Origin: Halichondria panicea | Lineage: Eukaryota; Porifera; Demospongiae; Suberitida; Halichondriidae | Length of the DNA: 64,000 nt | Direction: 5' to 3' | Assembly (NCBI RefSeq): GCF_963675165.1 | Contig: NC_087386.1 | Coordinates: 2,792,169 to 2,856,168 of the forward strand | In this document: one piece after another, positions 1 to 16,602 of the stretch | How positions within the stretch are numbered: the stretch's first letter is position 1 | Layout: each line of letters begins with the position of its first letter | Notes under the pieces: model-generated | Told to the model about the DNA's origin: nothing | The model's database searches: none | Seen by the model: only the letters and a program-made list of their open reading frames with translations | Made by a program: the position numbers and the translations under genes

Positions 1-267
1 CGCACCCGCTTCAGTTGCAACAACAAACTCACTGTACAAGCCAATCACTACAGCGCAAGCAGACACTTCTACCTCAATCGTATCACAAGGTTATGGAACT
101 TGATGCCCACTATGCTGATGGATATCAGCGCACCACTAACTTCAACAAAGAATACACTCCACCATTACTTCTGGGAGCACTTCAAACAAAACTTTGTCTC
201 TGACATCCCATGTACCTACCACTTAATGTGCCCATGCAACAGATGCTACACACGTAATTATAGCTAG
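1..267 (+). mobile_element. LINE reverse-transcriptase ORF, 3' end only
   Basis: Frame 1 is open from the window edge to a stop at 265-267. It ends with the pattern usual for the tail of CR1/jockey-like LINE ORFs: an RITRLWNLMP motif, a serine/threonine stretch, an FKQNF motif and a short Cys-containing end. The same kind of ending (FFPHAITIWNRL) is seen in the fuller LINE at 48783-50877. About 120 bases downstream is a TAA-repeat run that could be the element's tail or a microsatellite. The catalytic part would lie left of the window. Confidence 0.5.
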
Positions 268-390
268 CTTCACATGTAATCATTAAATTATCCAGCTGTG
301 TCGCTCAATGCGGCACAGTCTGTCAGCTATAGTCTTTGCTACAACAATCACTTGTTTTTATATCATTCACGTTACAGGCTGTAAAGTCTT

Positions 391-530
391 AATAATAATA
401 ATAATAATAATAATAAATAGTAAGTATCACTGCTAAATATCACTGCTTTTTACTAAATGTCACTGCTTTTTACTAAATCACTGCTTTTTAGTAAATATCA
501 CTGTTTATGCACTGCTTTTTATAACACTGA
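391..530. repeat. AAT microsatellite followed by a degenerate AT-rich minisatellite
   Basis: Positions 391-417 are nine AAT units. From about 425 to 530 a unit close to CACTGCTTTTTACTAAAT recurs about five times with slippage. The rest of 531-956 shows no gene; short open frames there have no recognisable features. Confidence 0.7.
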
Positions 531-956
531 TGTTTAGTCAATATCCGTGGCTCGAGGAATAGCGCCTTCTCGTGGACATGTTCCTTAAAAAAAGGATTTT
601 GATACAAACGGCACTCCATATAATGGAGGTTCCAATTCCACTGTAGTTTGATGTGCTGTGGAGGATTGACCTAGTTGTATATACCCGAGAGAAATATTTG
701 GTCCCTTGCACCATGCTTGCACCAATCCCTCAAAATAGGCAAAATCGATAATCATGTAGTAAATTATAATTATTTTAAAATTAGTGTGTATGGAATTTGT
801 GTTTTGTGCAATCAATTAAACTGTTGTCTGAGCATGCGTAGTAGATTCGATGAGGTGTATATACCTCTCATAATGTACAGTACAGAGGTGTAGTCTTACA
901 AATTTGGCTTCAAATGATGTAATTGTGGTTTTGCATCATAGTGAGTAAATTTCCTT

Positions 957-1754
957 GTGGTTACAACCACAAAACAACAGAAAAGAACTATAGAATACAA
1001 AGACTGTGGGATGGCTAGATCTACTTTTGACGAAGCTGAATGGTATGACAAGAACTCGCCCACTCAATTCAAAGATGGGTTGCGGCTCATAAAGCTTGCA
1101 GATCCCCAGAAAGGAGATAAAGTCTTGGACTTCGGTTGTGGCACAGGAAATCTCACAACTCATTTTTCTGAACTGGTTGGTCCGGAGGGGAAGGTGATTG
1201 GAGTGGACCCTGATGGTGAGCGTCTGGCCTTGGCTCGAAAGACTTACTCTGCTAGCAACTTGGAGTATGTGCAAGGAAGCGCGAACGAGGTACCGGGGGG
1301 AGATTACGACATCATCTTCTCCAACCATGCCATGCACTACTGTCCTGATAAGAATGCCACCCTCAAAACACTCGCCTCCAAAATGAAGAAAGGAGGGAAG
1401 CTGGTTTACATAATTTGTGTTGAAGATCAAGTTAAGGTATTCGCTGACAACATGCCTGGACTATTTGGAAAGAAATTCAGAGATACCTGGGCAGCTTATT
1501 ACCACTACACCAGTAGTGAGGACTACAAACGCTACACAATCGCTAATAATTTCTCAATTGATCACAGTGAAATAATTGTTTGCAGATACGACTACAAGAA
1601 CGTGGAAGAGATGGTGGAGTTTCGAAAGACTCATATACGAGGAGAGTATGATGATTCTGAGTTCAACCTTGAGGCCATGAGACGTGCGTATGGTGAAGAG
1701 CCATTTCACCATAACTACGACTACCTTCTAGTGAAAGCCACCTACACTGGATGA
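957..1754 (+). CDS. class I SAM-dependent methyltransferase, single exon
   Basis: The 265-residue frame carries the Rossmann motif I VLDFGCGTGNLT (about residues 57-68). An acidic motif II end GVDPDGE (about 82-88) and a motif near residues 118-124 (DYDIIFSN) follow, which together bind S-adenosylmethionine. Length and order fit small-molecule methyltransferases of the juvenile-hormone-acid or trans-aconitate methyltransferase type; the substrate cannot be read from sequence. Two in-frame starts are possible, at 957 and at the internal MARSTFDEAEW methionine (1011), which sits just before the conserved fold. A splice-acceptor-like CAACAG lies near 975, so an upstream exon is possible. A long open frame on the opposite strand (936-1430) is a shadow. 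The lack of introns is unusual beside the other genes. Confidence 0.85.
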   Translation: MVTTTKQQKRTIEYKDCGMARSTFDEAEWYDKNSPTQFKDGLRLIKLADPQKGDKVLDFGCGTGNLTTHFSELVGPEGKVIGVDPDGERLALARKTYSASNLEYVQGSANEVPGGDYDIIFSNHAMHYCPDKNATLKTLASKMKKGGKLVYIICVEDQVKVFADNMPGLFGKKFRDTWAAYYHYTSSEDYKRYTIANNFSIDHSEIIVCRYDYKNVEEMVEFRKTHIRGEYDDSEFNLEAMRRAYGEEPFHHNYDYLLVKATYTG

Positions 1755-1930
1755 AGCCTCCTAGAGTCTTAGCTATTTATATATGTAGTTCCTAGGAGCA
1801 CAAGGCCGGTTAAAGACTGATGCGATATGCGCATGGTCAATTGTGTATTATTTATGATGTACTCTTATAATTATACCGACTCTGCTATAATATGTTAAGT
1901 TGCCATGGATGCATGTATGACTACTAATGC

Positions 1931-2006
1931 ATGGGGCTCAACCTAACACTGTTTGGTTGAGCCACAGATTGAAGAGTTAACTCTTCAATCTATGGTTGAG
2001 CCCCAT
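1931..2006. repeat. fold-back repeat downstream of the methyltransferase
   Basis: ATGGGGCTCAACC at 1931 and its reverse complement ending at 2006 bracket a perfect 26-bp palindrome at 1966-1991 centred on GTTAAC. A second GGTTGAGCC copy lies inside the left half. The structure resembles a tiny fold-back (MITE-like) insertion about 180 bp after the methyltransferase stop. Confidence 0.7.
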
Positions 2007-2268
2007 GACATACATGTTAATGACAATGTACAATTTCAACCTTTAATTATAATGACCAGTTCCAAATAATTATATATATCATGCATCGAGGCTGTCGTGC
2101 TTGCGGTTATTATAACAAACATCTCTAAACAAATAAATAAGTGCACCAAGACTGCTATTATTAATATTCGTGAACACAACAAAAACTTAACAGTACACAC
2201 AAAATACAATGATCTACACAAATCTGCTACGATAGCGCATACACAACAGTAAGTGAGCATACAAACAA

Positions 2269-9666
<7,398 letters not shown>

Positions 9667-10044
9667 CTCTAGATCTCACTCCGGTGAGTGTGGTGCAGGT
9701 GATGAGTGATCAGGTCGAGGGTCTCGACAGATGTTGAGTAGCGGTTTTGGTATCTTAATAGTCTAGTAGCTGGTCTCTGCTATTAAGGAAAGCACTAGCG
9801 TGCATTAGCACTATGAGCTACACAGTATAGTACATGCAGTGCAGTACACAGAGCACAGTGAAATCATCAAGCAGTAGACTAGACTCAGCAGTAGACTACT
9901 CATGCATCCTCACGTGCAAAATAATGGATCCACAAAAATAGCGTATTTTTCCTAGTATAATAATTGGAAAGCAGTACAGACAATACATATTAATTTTGAT
10001 GCTACTTGTAAGAAATAGAAGTAGCAAAAAATTTGATCAGGTTC

Positions 10045-11916
10045 TCATTTGTGTGTACTTTCTCTTTGGGCCCACTTCTCTGAAAGGTGCTCACAGTTGA
10101 GTCCCACCTGTACATAGGAAATAATAAATATTGTCAAGGGAGGGTCACCACAACGCATCATAATATATTGCACTTACAAGAGACCTCAGCTAAAGCTTGA
10201 GTTTTCGTTTAGACCTCAGCAAGGGATTTTCCCCTACAATAGCTTTAACACCTCAGCTCTAGCTTGCAACTGAAGTCTAGCTTGTACATGTATATACTTC
10301 TTACGAATTGTACAAGCTCTATCTAAGGTACCTAATGCGGTTGCAGAACATTTACAAACACACCATAGGGTCTCCTAAGTCTTCACTGACTTCAGCGAGC
10401 ACTTTAGGGTCCTTGTAATGAGTGACAGCTTGCACCATGGCCTTGGCTCTTTTCTCTGGGTTCCCACTCTTGAAGATCCCTGAGCCCACAAACACTCCAT
10501 CCACTCCAAGTTGCATCAGTAGGGACACATCCGCAGGGGTGGCTGCATACAATATGTAGATGTGTGTGTGTGTGGATATAAAATAACTTAATGTTACACC
10601 AACTGTTTGAGTATGTCGAATTTCAAAAATCGAACCAGTAATCTCATAACTAACCAACTAGACAATATACCAGGTGACAAGAGTATAATTATCAACCTTT
10701 TTGCGTCATTTGTTAGCATATTAACACTTGCATCATCCATTACTACTGTACATGCACAGCTTCTCACCTAACCCTCCTGCTGCAAAGTTGACCACAGGCA
10801 GTCGTCCCAGCTTGGCAGTTTCTCTCAGCAGGTCCAGTGACACCCCCAACTGTTTGGCGTAGCCGTAGAGCTCAGCAGTACTCATCGACTGGGCCACTCG
10901 GATCTCACGGTTGATGTGACGGGCATGGCGAACGGCCTCCACAACATTGCCTATTGAATGTTAACAGTATAACTGACATAATTATAACATTACGATTTAT
11001 TGATCATGACAACTTATTTAGAGGGGGATAAACATGTGCAATTGTAGTGAATTATAAAAGCTTTATTACACATCCTCTGGAACTGAGCACAGGATGCTAA
11101 TCAATGTAGCTCATGCAGGGGCTTTTCACTATTCTACTTAATTCTCACACAAGGACATCCTTGAAAGCAATAGTATACCCACCTGTTCCTGCTTCTCCTT
11201 TTGTTCGTATCATGGCAGCTCCCTCAGCTATTCTCCTCAGGGCTTCTCCGAGGTTCCTAGCACCACACACAAAGGGTACAGTAAACACCTGCTTGTCAAC
11301 ATGGTTCTCATCGTCAGCAGGGGTCAATACTGGGGAGAGGGAGTGACCAATGAAGAGATAGGGCTTCTATTGATTTCACAACATCAGGTATTTAAGGTAC
11401 AATACTCAATAACTTTATGCCATGTACACTATCGTGATAATTATGCTACTAACCTTCAGACTCATCAATAAAATCAACACCAAGGCTCTGAAGAATCTGA
11501 GCCTCTGCAAAATGGCCGATGCGACACTTTGCCATAACAGGAATAGTTACTGTTTCCATAATTTCCTTGACCTTACGAGGATCCACCATTCGTGCTATCC
11601 CTCCATCTTTGCGAATGTCTGCAGGAACTTTCTCTAGTGCCATTACAGCACATGCACCAGCCTCTTCAGCAATTCTTGCTTGATCGGCATTTATGACATC
11701 CATTATAATGCCACCTTTGAGCATTTGAGCAATACCTCTCTTCACAGTAGTGGTCCCAGTTTGGGTTTCTTCATTGCTGACACTTACCCTAGTTTGCGTC
11801 TCTTCATTGCTGACATCTAGACCTGTACCAAGAGCACAGTATGATTGATTGGCAATTTTGCATGCATGGTAATACATTTAGGTTTAGAAATGAACATAGT
11901 TCCAAATACCTGACAT
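10045..11916 (-). CDS. PDX1/SNZ: pyridoxal 5'-phosphate synthase, synthase subunit (PdxS/SNZ)
   Basis: Six exons give 315 residues in frame: 11916-11910, 11822-11454, 11329-11183, 10950-10768, 10542-10364, 10107-10045. The first exon encodes only ATG TCA G. The protein makes PLP from a pentose phosphate, a triose phosphate and ammonia. Family landmarks are [45 protein letters not shown] (Lys101, aligned with the ribose-phosphate-binding Lys81 of the Bacillus enzyme), [24 protein letters not shown] and [11 protein letters not shown]. Bacterial PdxS has about 294 residues. The extra N-terminus contains a tandem copy of SNEETQT from an in-frame DNA duplication at 11761-11819. The C-terminus (about 18 residues) is encoded by a separate small exon. 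It lies head to head with PdxT. Confidence 0.95.
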
Positions 11917-12181
11917 GTTGAGTTCTTCAGATTAGAGCTAATATGACTGAGTAACTTTGCAGGCATGTGAGATGATAGGTAGAAGTCTTACACGCACTCA
12001 GCTCCAGAGGTTATGGTGTCCTCTATAATCCACTTAGCAAGCTGCTAATGTTATGCAGCTCAGTAGCACATGTGCGTGCAAGAGCCACGCCCAACTAGAC
12101 TTTCAGCTCCTCATCTGTCATCTACCTGTACTGTACGGTATATCTGCTGTCTGTGACGGTGGTCAAACTAGATCTCAACCG
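11917..12181. promoter_or_regulatory. shared divergent promoter region of PdxS and PdxT
   Basis: Only 265 bp separate the two start codons, which point away from each other, and no third gene fits between them. Such an arrangement can co-regulate the two subunits of one enzyme. No definite TATA box or operator can be called from sequence alone. A head-to-head SNZ/SNO pair has been described in the sponge Suberites domuncula, from memory of the literature. Confidence 0.6.
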
Positions 12182-13259
12182 ATGGAAGGAAAGGCAATCT
12201 CTGTAGGAGTGCTATGCATCCAAGGAGCCTTCATTGAGCATATACACAAGTTGACTGAAATATCAAAGCAGAATGAGATCCCCATAACTGTCACAGAGGT
12301 GCGTAGACCAGATCAACTTTCCTCCCTCGATGGACTCATAATCCCAGGAGGGGAGAGCACCACACTCAGTGTATTCTTGAAAAAGAACGATTTTGAAGAG
12401 TGTCTTAAATCATGGATATGTAACGAGCAACACCCAGGTGTGGTGTGGGGAACATGTGCCGGTCTCATTCTGCTGGCAGATGAGTTGACTGGTCAGAAGA
12501 AGGGAGGACAAGTCACAGTGAGTGTTTGTACTAAGTTAGGCATCCTTTTCGATTTGGGATTCTTCCCTGTTTAGGTATCTTAAGGCCTATAATTGAAGGG
12601 CTCCGGTAAAGAAGGGCTATTAAACAATATTCAGAAAAAAATCAAGATTACTGCACTAACGTACTCTGCATAGACCAAAGAAGCTCCAGCAGCAATATGG
12701 ACAGTCAAAAGCAACTAGCTAGAAAGTTATGATAGTTTTTAATAAAAGTCAAAGGTCGCAATCAATTTTGATCGCGAAATTTGACCTCCGTTCTCTCAAA
12801 ATATACGGAATGCGTTTTATCACTGTTTTTGACCGGAGGCCTTCAATTATTGAGCATATTTTGTCTACAATACACCTGTACATGTCATTTGTCCAATAGA
12901 TTGGAGGACTGAAGGTCCAGTGCTCAAGGAATACCTTCGGACGACAAATGGACAGCTTTGAATCCACCATCAAGCTCAAGCACCCACCCCTATATGAAGC
13001 TACACCCCCTACCCCTCCCTCCTACATCCAGCCGCTAAATGAGGACGAGTGTCATGGTGTCTTTATCAGAGCACCAGGTATTCTCAAAATCAATGACCCG
13101 TCTGTGACGGTACTGGCTACTCAAGGGGAAAACGTTGTAGCTGTCCAACAAGACCATATTATTGCTACCACGTTTCATCCTGAGCTGACTAACGACACAA
13201 GGTGGCACATGTACTTTGTGAACCAGATAGCACAGAGAAAGGAACGAAAAGGACAGTGA
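12182..13259 (+). CDS. PDX2/SNO: pyridoxal 5'-phosphate synthase, glutaminase subunit (PdxT/SNO)
   Basis: Two exons, 12182-12517 and 12900-13259, join in phase 0 to 231 residues. This is the class I glutamine amidotransferase that feeds ammonia to PdxS. It shows GVLCIQGAFIEH at the start, the oxyanion region IIPGGEST (residues 53-60), the nucleophile elbow WGTCAGL with Cys92, the RNTFGRQ signature opening exon 2, and the His205-Glu207 pair in FHPEL. The chosen start fits the family start. An upstream in-frame ATG at 12053 would add about 43 residues unlike the family and is not preferred. The intron of 382 bp shows no element. All catalytic residues are present, so the enzyme looks functional. 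Confidence 0.95.
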
Positions 13260-13316
13260 AAAGACTGTGCAAATTACATTATTTATTACATTGTGAGCTG
13301 AGGACATCATTATTAA

Positions 13317-13850
13317 TTATTTTGTCTTATGTCTTTTGCCTTGAAATGAAACTGACTTGTTCCTCTTGCTAAGCTCAGGTATTGTCTTTGGTAGCTTGTG
13401 GATGCCTTGTCTGTCAGCCTCCTTCAATCGTACAGCTGGAGTGAGCAGAGTCCTGTAGTACTCACTACTACTAGTGCTGGGTCGAGAAGTCTCAATTCTG
13501 GCTCGAACACATTTCTTGGTCATGATAGATGCTGATCTTGCTTGCGAAATCAACAATTTCTTCTCCATTATGATGAGCTTTTTTGTTGTCACTTGCTGGT
13601 CTTGTGAAATGGACTTCACCCTGTAGTCCACTTGCACTTTGAGATCTTCCAGTGTCTGGTGCAGCAACCTCTCCTCTTTGTTCAAGGCGTTCTGTACATG
13701 TCCAGGCAGTTGCATTGTGTGGCCACTGCCCCTACCCTTAGCTCTTGCTCTCCCACTTCTCATGATCTTTCCTGGGCTTGCAACCAAGGCTCTGCAACTC
13801 TGCAAGGTGTGAGCTAATGTATGGCTGCAAGCTACCAGCTCCACCCTCAA
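13317..13850 (-). CDS. hypothetical basic coiled-coil protein
   Basis: This frame of 177 codons has no family I recognise. An internal start at MRSGRARAKGRG (residue 29, near 13766) gives 149 residues and looks better than the N-terminal extension. The middle, about residues 56-105, is a charged heptad-like stretch (NKEERLLHQTLEDLKV, then TTKKLIIMEKKLL), which suggests a coiled coil. The C-terminus is Lys/Arg-rich. It ends 57 bp from the PdxT stop, tail to tail, and its start lies about 100 bp from the divergent MVB12 start. Coding status rests on length and composition only. Confidence 0.5.
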   Translation of the reverse strand: MRVELVACSHTLAHTLQSCRALVASPGKIMRSGRARAKGRGSGHTMQLPGHVQNALNKEERLLHQTLEDLKVQVDYRVKSISQDQQVTTKKLIIMEKKLLISQARSASIMTKKCVRARIETSRPSTSSSEYYRTLLTPAVRLKEADRQGIHKLPKTIPELSKRNKSVSFQGKRHKTK

Positions 13851-13952
13851 TTAGGGTTTGATGAATATCATTAACTTTAACCCCTGCATCACTCAGTACA
13901 TAGAGAAAAATAATTTATAAAGAGACACGTCTATTGGTTAGCTTATAGTCCT

Positions 13953-16326
13953 ATGGAGCGTCAAACGAGCACAAGCACGGATTGGGTGGACCTAGGGAAA
14001 GGTTTGGGAACCTCTTTTCCCATCACTGACATAGTTATTGTCAATAAGAAAGAGAAATCTGGTGAATATCATGTGGTAAGATTCAATTGTTTATCCTGTT
14101 GTGTTTGGTAATTGCAAATCACATTTCACATTTCCAGATAGAGAACAGTTATGATGGCAAAAGAGCCAACTTCTCTGAAGGTGGCTTTCTAGGGAAAACA
14201 ACACGTTACATCTGCTTCTCGAGAGCTACTGGACAAAGAGTAAGCCCAATAATTACTTACATTATGTACGTACGTATGAGTGCGCATACTGCACTGGCAT
14301 GACTGGTATGGCTCCATAAAGAATAGACAGTCACATAGTTGATGTAACGGTACTACAGTGACAGACGAGACTGTTTACAGACTATGTACATGAAAAATGA
14401 GTCAAAATATTCGGAGTAGCGCTCTAATTATACAGCAACTGCGGTACTACAACAAGCTTCCTTTGCTGTACTAAATAATTATGGTGACGTGTTTGTTGTT
14501 GCTCTTGTTCTCAGGGGTTTCTGTTTGTGACTGACCTGAAGGTTCTACCAAGTGGCGACAGAGCTCCTCTGGGCTACATGCCGCTCACAACCACCATGGA
14601 TGACAGTAAGAGTTTAAAGCTGAATATGTCCAAGTTTTGCTAAAGCACTTGCCTAGAATGTAGTGAGTTGAGCTTAGTATTCAAGGCTTTCATCTTCGCT
14701 AAATTGTGTTTTCACTGCCTCATGTGTAATTTACGACTGTAATTTTCACTGCCTAAACACTGTACCTTCCTTCCTCCCAGACGCCAAGAGCTTCCAATCT
14801 AAACAGCTGCTGGTGAAATTCACCCCTCAGACAGAAGCCACGGAAGTAGTTACTGACCTCTTGGTGCTCAGTGTCAGCAAGAAGGAGGACGTACCCACAG
14901 GCTACAAGAGACTACCGTGAGTGCTTGTTGTATTCAGTGGTGCCATGCACCCTAACCTACATACATGTACTTGAGTGGATTACACGTACAAATTGTTCAT
15001 TCCCAACTTTTTATGGCCAATATTAATGTGGTGATAATTATTGTGAATTCAGGGCACTTCTTTTTTGCTGTTTGTAGTTGTTCATAAACAAGACTGATAT
15101 AAAACTGCTTTCAATTTAATCCTCCAGAGAGATCAATGGTTTCAGTATTTGTTTCAAAGTGGGTCCCATCAAGAAGAAAGGTGATGGCAAGTCAACTGTG
15201 GAACCCACTCCTGTACAACCATCTCCTTCAGTAGATACGTAAGTACTCTATATTTTAGGCAAACCTAAGACGTAAGACGTAAGCATTTCCTTTTAATCTA
15301 TTGTACAGTAGACTCTCGTTAATCTGATCACCGGCCCTTGGGACAGTGCAGTTTAGCCGCAATAGCAAGGTAGCTGCATTTTAGAAAGTGGCCGCGGCTA
15401 ATTCATGGTCCTAGGTAAATGAATCAGTATGCTTTATTTCCATTTGCCAAACCACACCCAAAACGTCAGTCATATCTGGCCGTATTATATTTTGTACTTC
15501 AGAACTGACAGGATACGGAATAGCAGGTTAGCCACATTTCAGGGCGATTTTTGTGCAGTTATCAATGATCTAGATAGCAATTCGTGCAAACAGAATGGTG
15601 GGTATATCAAGGTGTGACTGTAATTTTAGAGAGCCAGATTAGCGAGCGAGAGTCTACTGTACATGGTTTGGTTGTAAAAGCAAGTGTCCCAGTGGCGCAA
15701 TGGATTAGCGCATTGGACTTCTAATTCAAAGGTTGTGGGTTCGAGTCCCACCTGGGATGATATTTTTGGTTGGTTTTCGAAGTTATTGTCTTTTGTACTC
15801 AGTAAGGTTGTTTTGTACCTTTTTTGTCTACTGTTGATAACACCATCATTTGCTCGCCTACGTGTTATGTTTACAGTACCTCTGTGTCATTTTTCAGGAT
15901 CTCGCGTCCTGTCTCCACTCTCGGTGGGAAGAAGATCAGGTCAGGTAAGCTAATGTGTGCCTGTGGTGGGTTTGTCTAATAGAACTATGATGGTGTGTGA
16001 TGTTTGATGTTTGTTTGTGCAGCTGTGGATGGACTTCAGTTTAAGCTATCTGATGACAGTGGTGTGGATAATCTTGTCAAGGTGATTCGTATCTATGTAC
16101 CATTTGTCTTTGTCTTGGTCTTGTGTTTCAACTGAATTTTGATCTTCTGAATCATAGTTTGCCATTGGGAATCTCAATATGTTATCTCTGCAAGATGTGG
16201 AAGACAAGGTTTGTATGTATATAGAATTCTTGTTGATCATAATTATTTTATTCATGTTCTCTCTTTTTTCTCCAGTTTGATCACGACTTCTCCAAGTGGA
16301 ACTCGCTTCTCAGCTCTTCTTCATGA
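13953..16326 (+). CDS. MVB12: ESCRT-I subunit MVB12 (MABP and UMA domains)
   Basis: Nine exons join in frame to 256 residues: 13953-14075, 14138-14239, 14515-14605, 14781-14916, 15128-15238, 15898-15944, 16023-16081, 16158-16208, 16276-16326. The N-terminal 165 or so residues have the MABP pattern: PITDIVIVNKKEK, then GGFLGKTTRYICFSR, then FLFVTDLKVL. In metazoan MVB12A/B this domain binds acidic membranes. A short linker leads to a C-terminal UMA domain (AVDGLQFKLSDD, then FAIGNLNMLSLQDVEDKFDHDFSKWNS), which contacts ESCRT-I and ubiquitin-sorting partners. Human MVB12A has 273 residues. The role is sorting of ubiquitinated cargo into multivesicular bodies, by homology. Intron 5 holds a MITE and a tRNA-Arg gene. 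Confidence 0.88.
15306..15659. mobile_element. pogo/Tigger-type MITE, family 'GACTCTCGTTAA'
   Basis: The 354-bp unit starts CAGTAGACTCTCGTTAAT and ends with the reverse complement, flanked by TA on both sides. Related copies lie at 33667-34053 and 55198-55521. CAGT ends with a TA duplication are typical of non-autonomous pogo-type Tc1/mariner elements. There is no transposase frame. It sits inside an MVB12 intron, ending 27 bp before the tRNA. Confidence 0.75.
15686..15759 (+). tRNA. tRNA-Arg (TCT)
   Basis: A full cloverleaf can be drawn. Acceptor arms are GTCCCAG and CTGGGAT (one G-T pair), with a D arm GGCGCAATGGATTAGCGC. The anticodon loop CTTCTAA has anticodon TCT, and the T arm is GTGGG-TTCGAGT-CCCAC. 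The discriminator base is G. No tRNA intron is present. The gene lies in an MVB12 intron on the sense strand. Confidence 0.9.
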
Positions 16327-16472
16327 ACTAGAATTGCTGATTTTAACACAGTTTCATGTTGCTTGTGTCTATGATGTGTATGTGTTTATTATGGTACTGG
16401 TTTACAGTGGCCTATTAGTATAATTATATTTACTCCCAACCAGGACAGAAAGCAGATAAATCGAGGGTATCG

Positions 16473-16537
16473 GTTAGTCTCATGAATCAGTCGCCCTTCT
16501 TTTGGGAAAAGAAGGGCGGCTGATTTATGAGACTAGC
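16473..16537. repeat. 31-bp-arm hairpin just upstream of endophilin-B
   Basis: Arms 16473-16503 and 16507-16537 are complementary at 28 of 31 positions, and as RNA the three exceptions could be G-U or near pairs, around a 3-base loop. It lies between the MVB12 stop and the endophilin-B start (66 bp away), so it may be in the 5' leader. Confidence 0.75.
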
Positions 16538-16602
16538 TGGTAAGGGCCAAGGGTTTAAAGGTCATTATAACTTTTCTAGTGATCAAAGACGTACAGATCA
16601 GA

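Noticed and set aside
936-1430. Minus-strand open frame of 164 codons
   Set aside because: Antisense to the methyltransferase, with no domain and worse composition.
12053-12181. N-terminal extension of PdxT from an upstream ATG
   Set aside because: The added residues do not resemble the family, whose members start just before the GVLCIQGA motif, and they would occupy the shared promoter.
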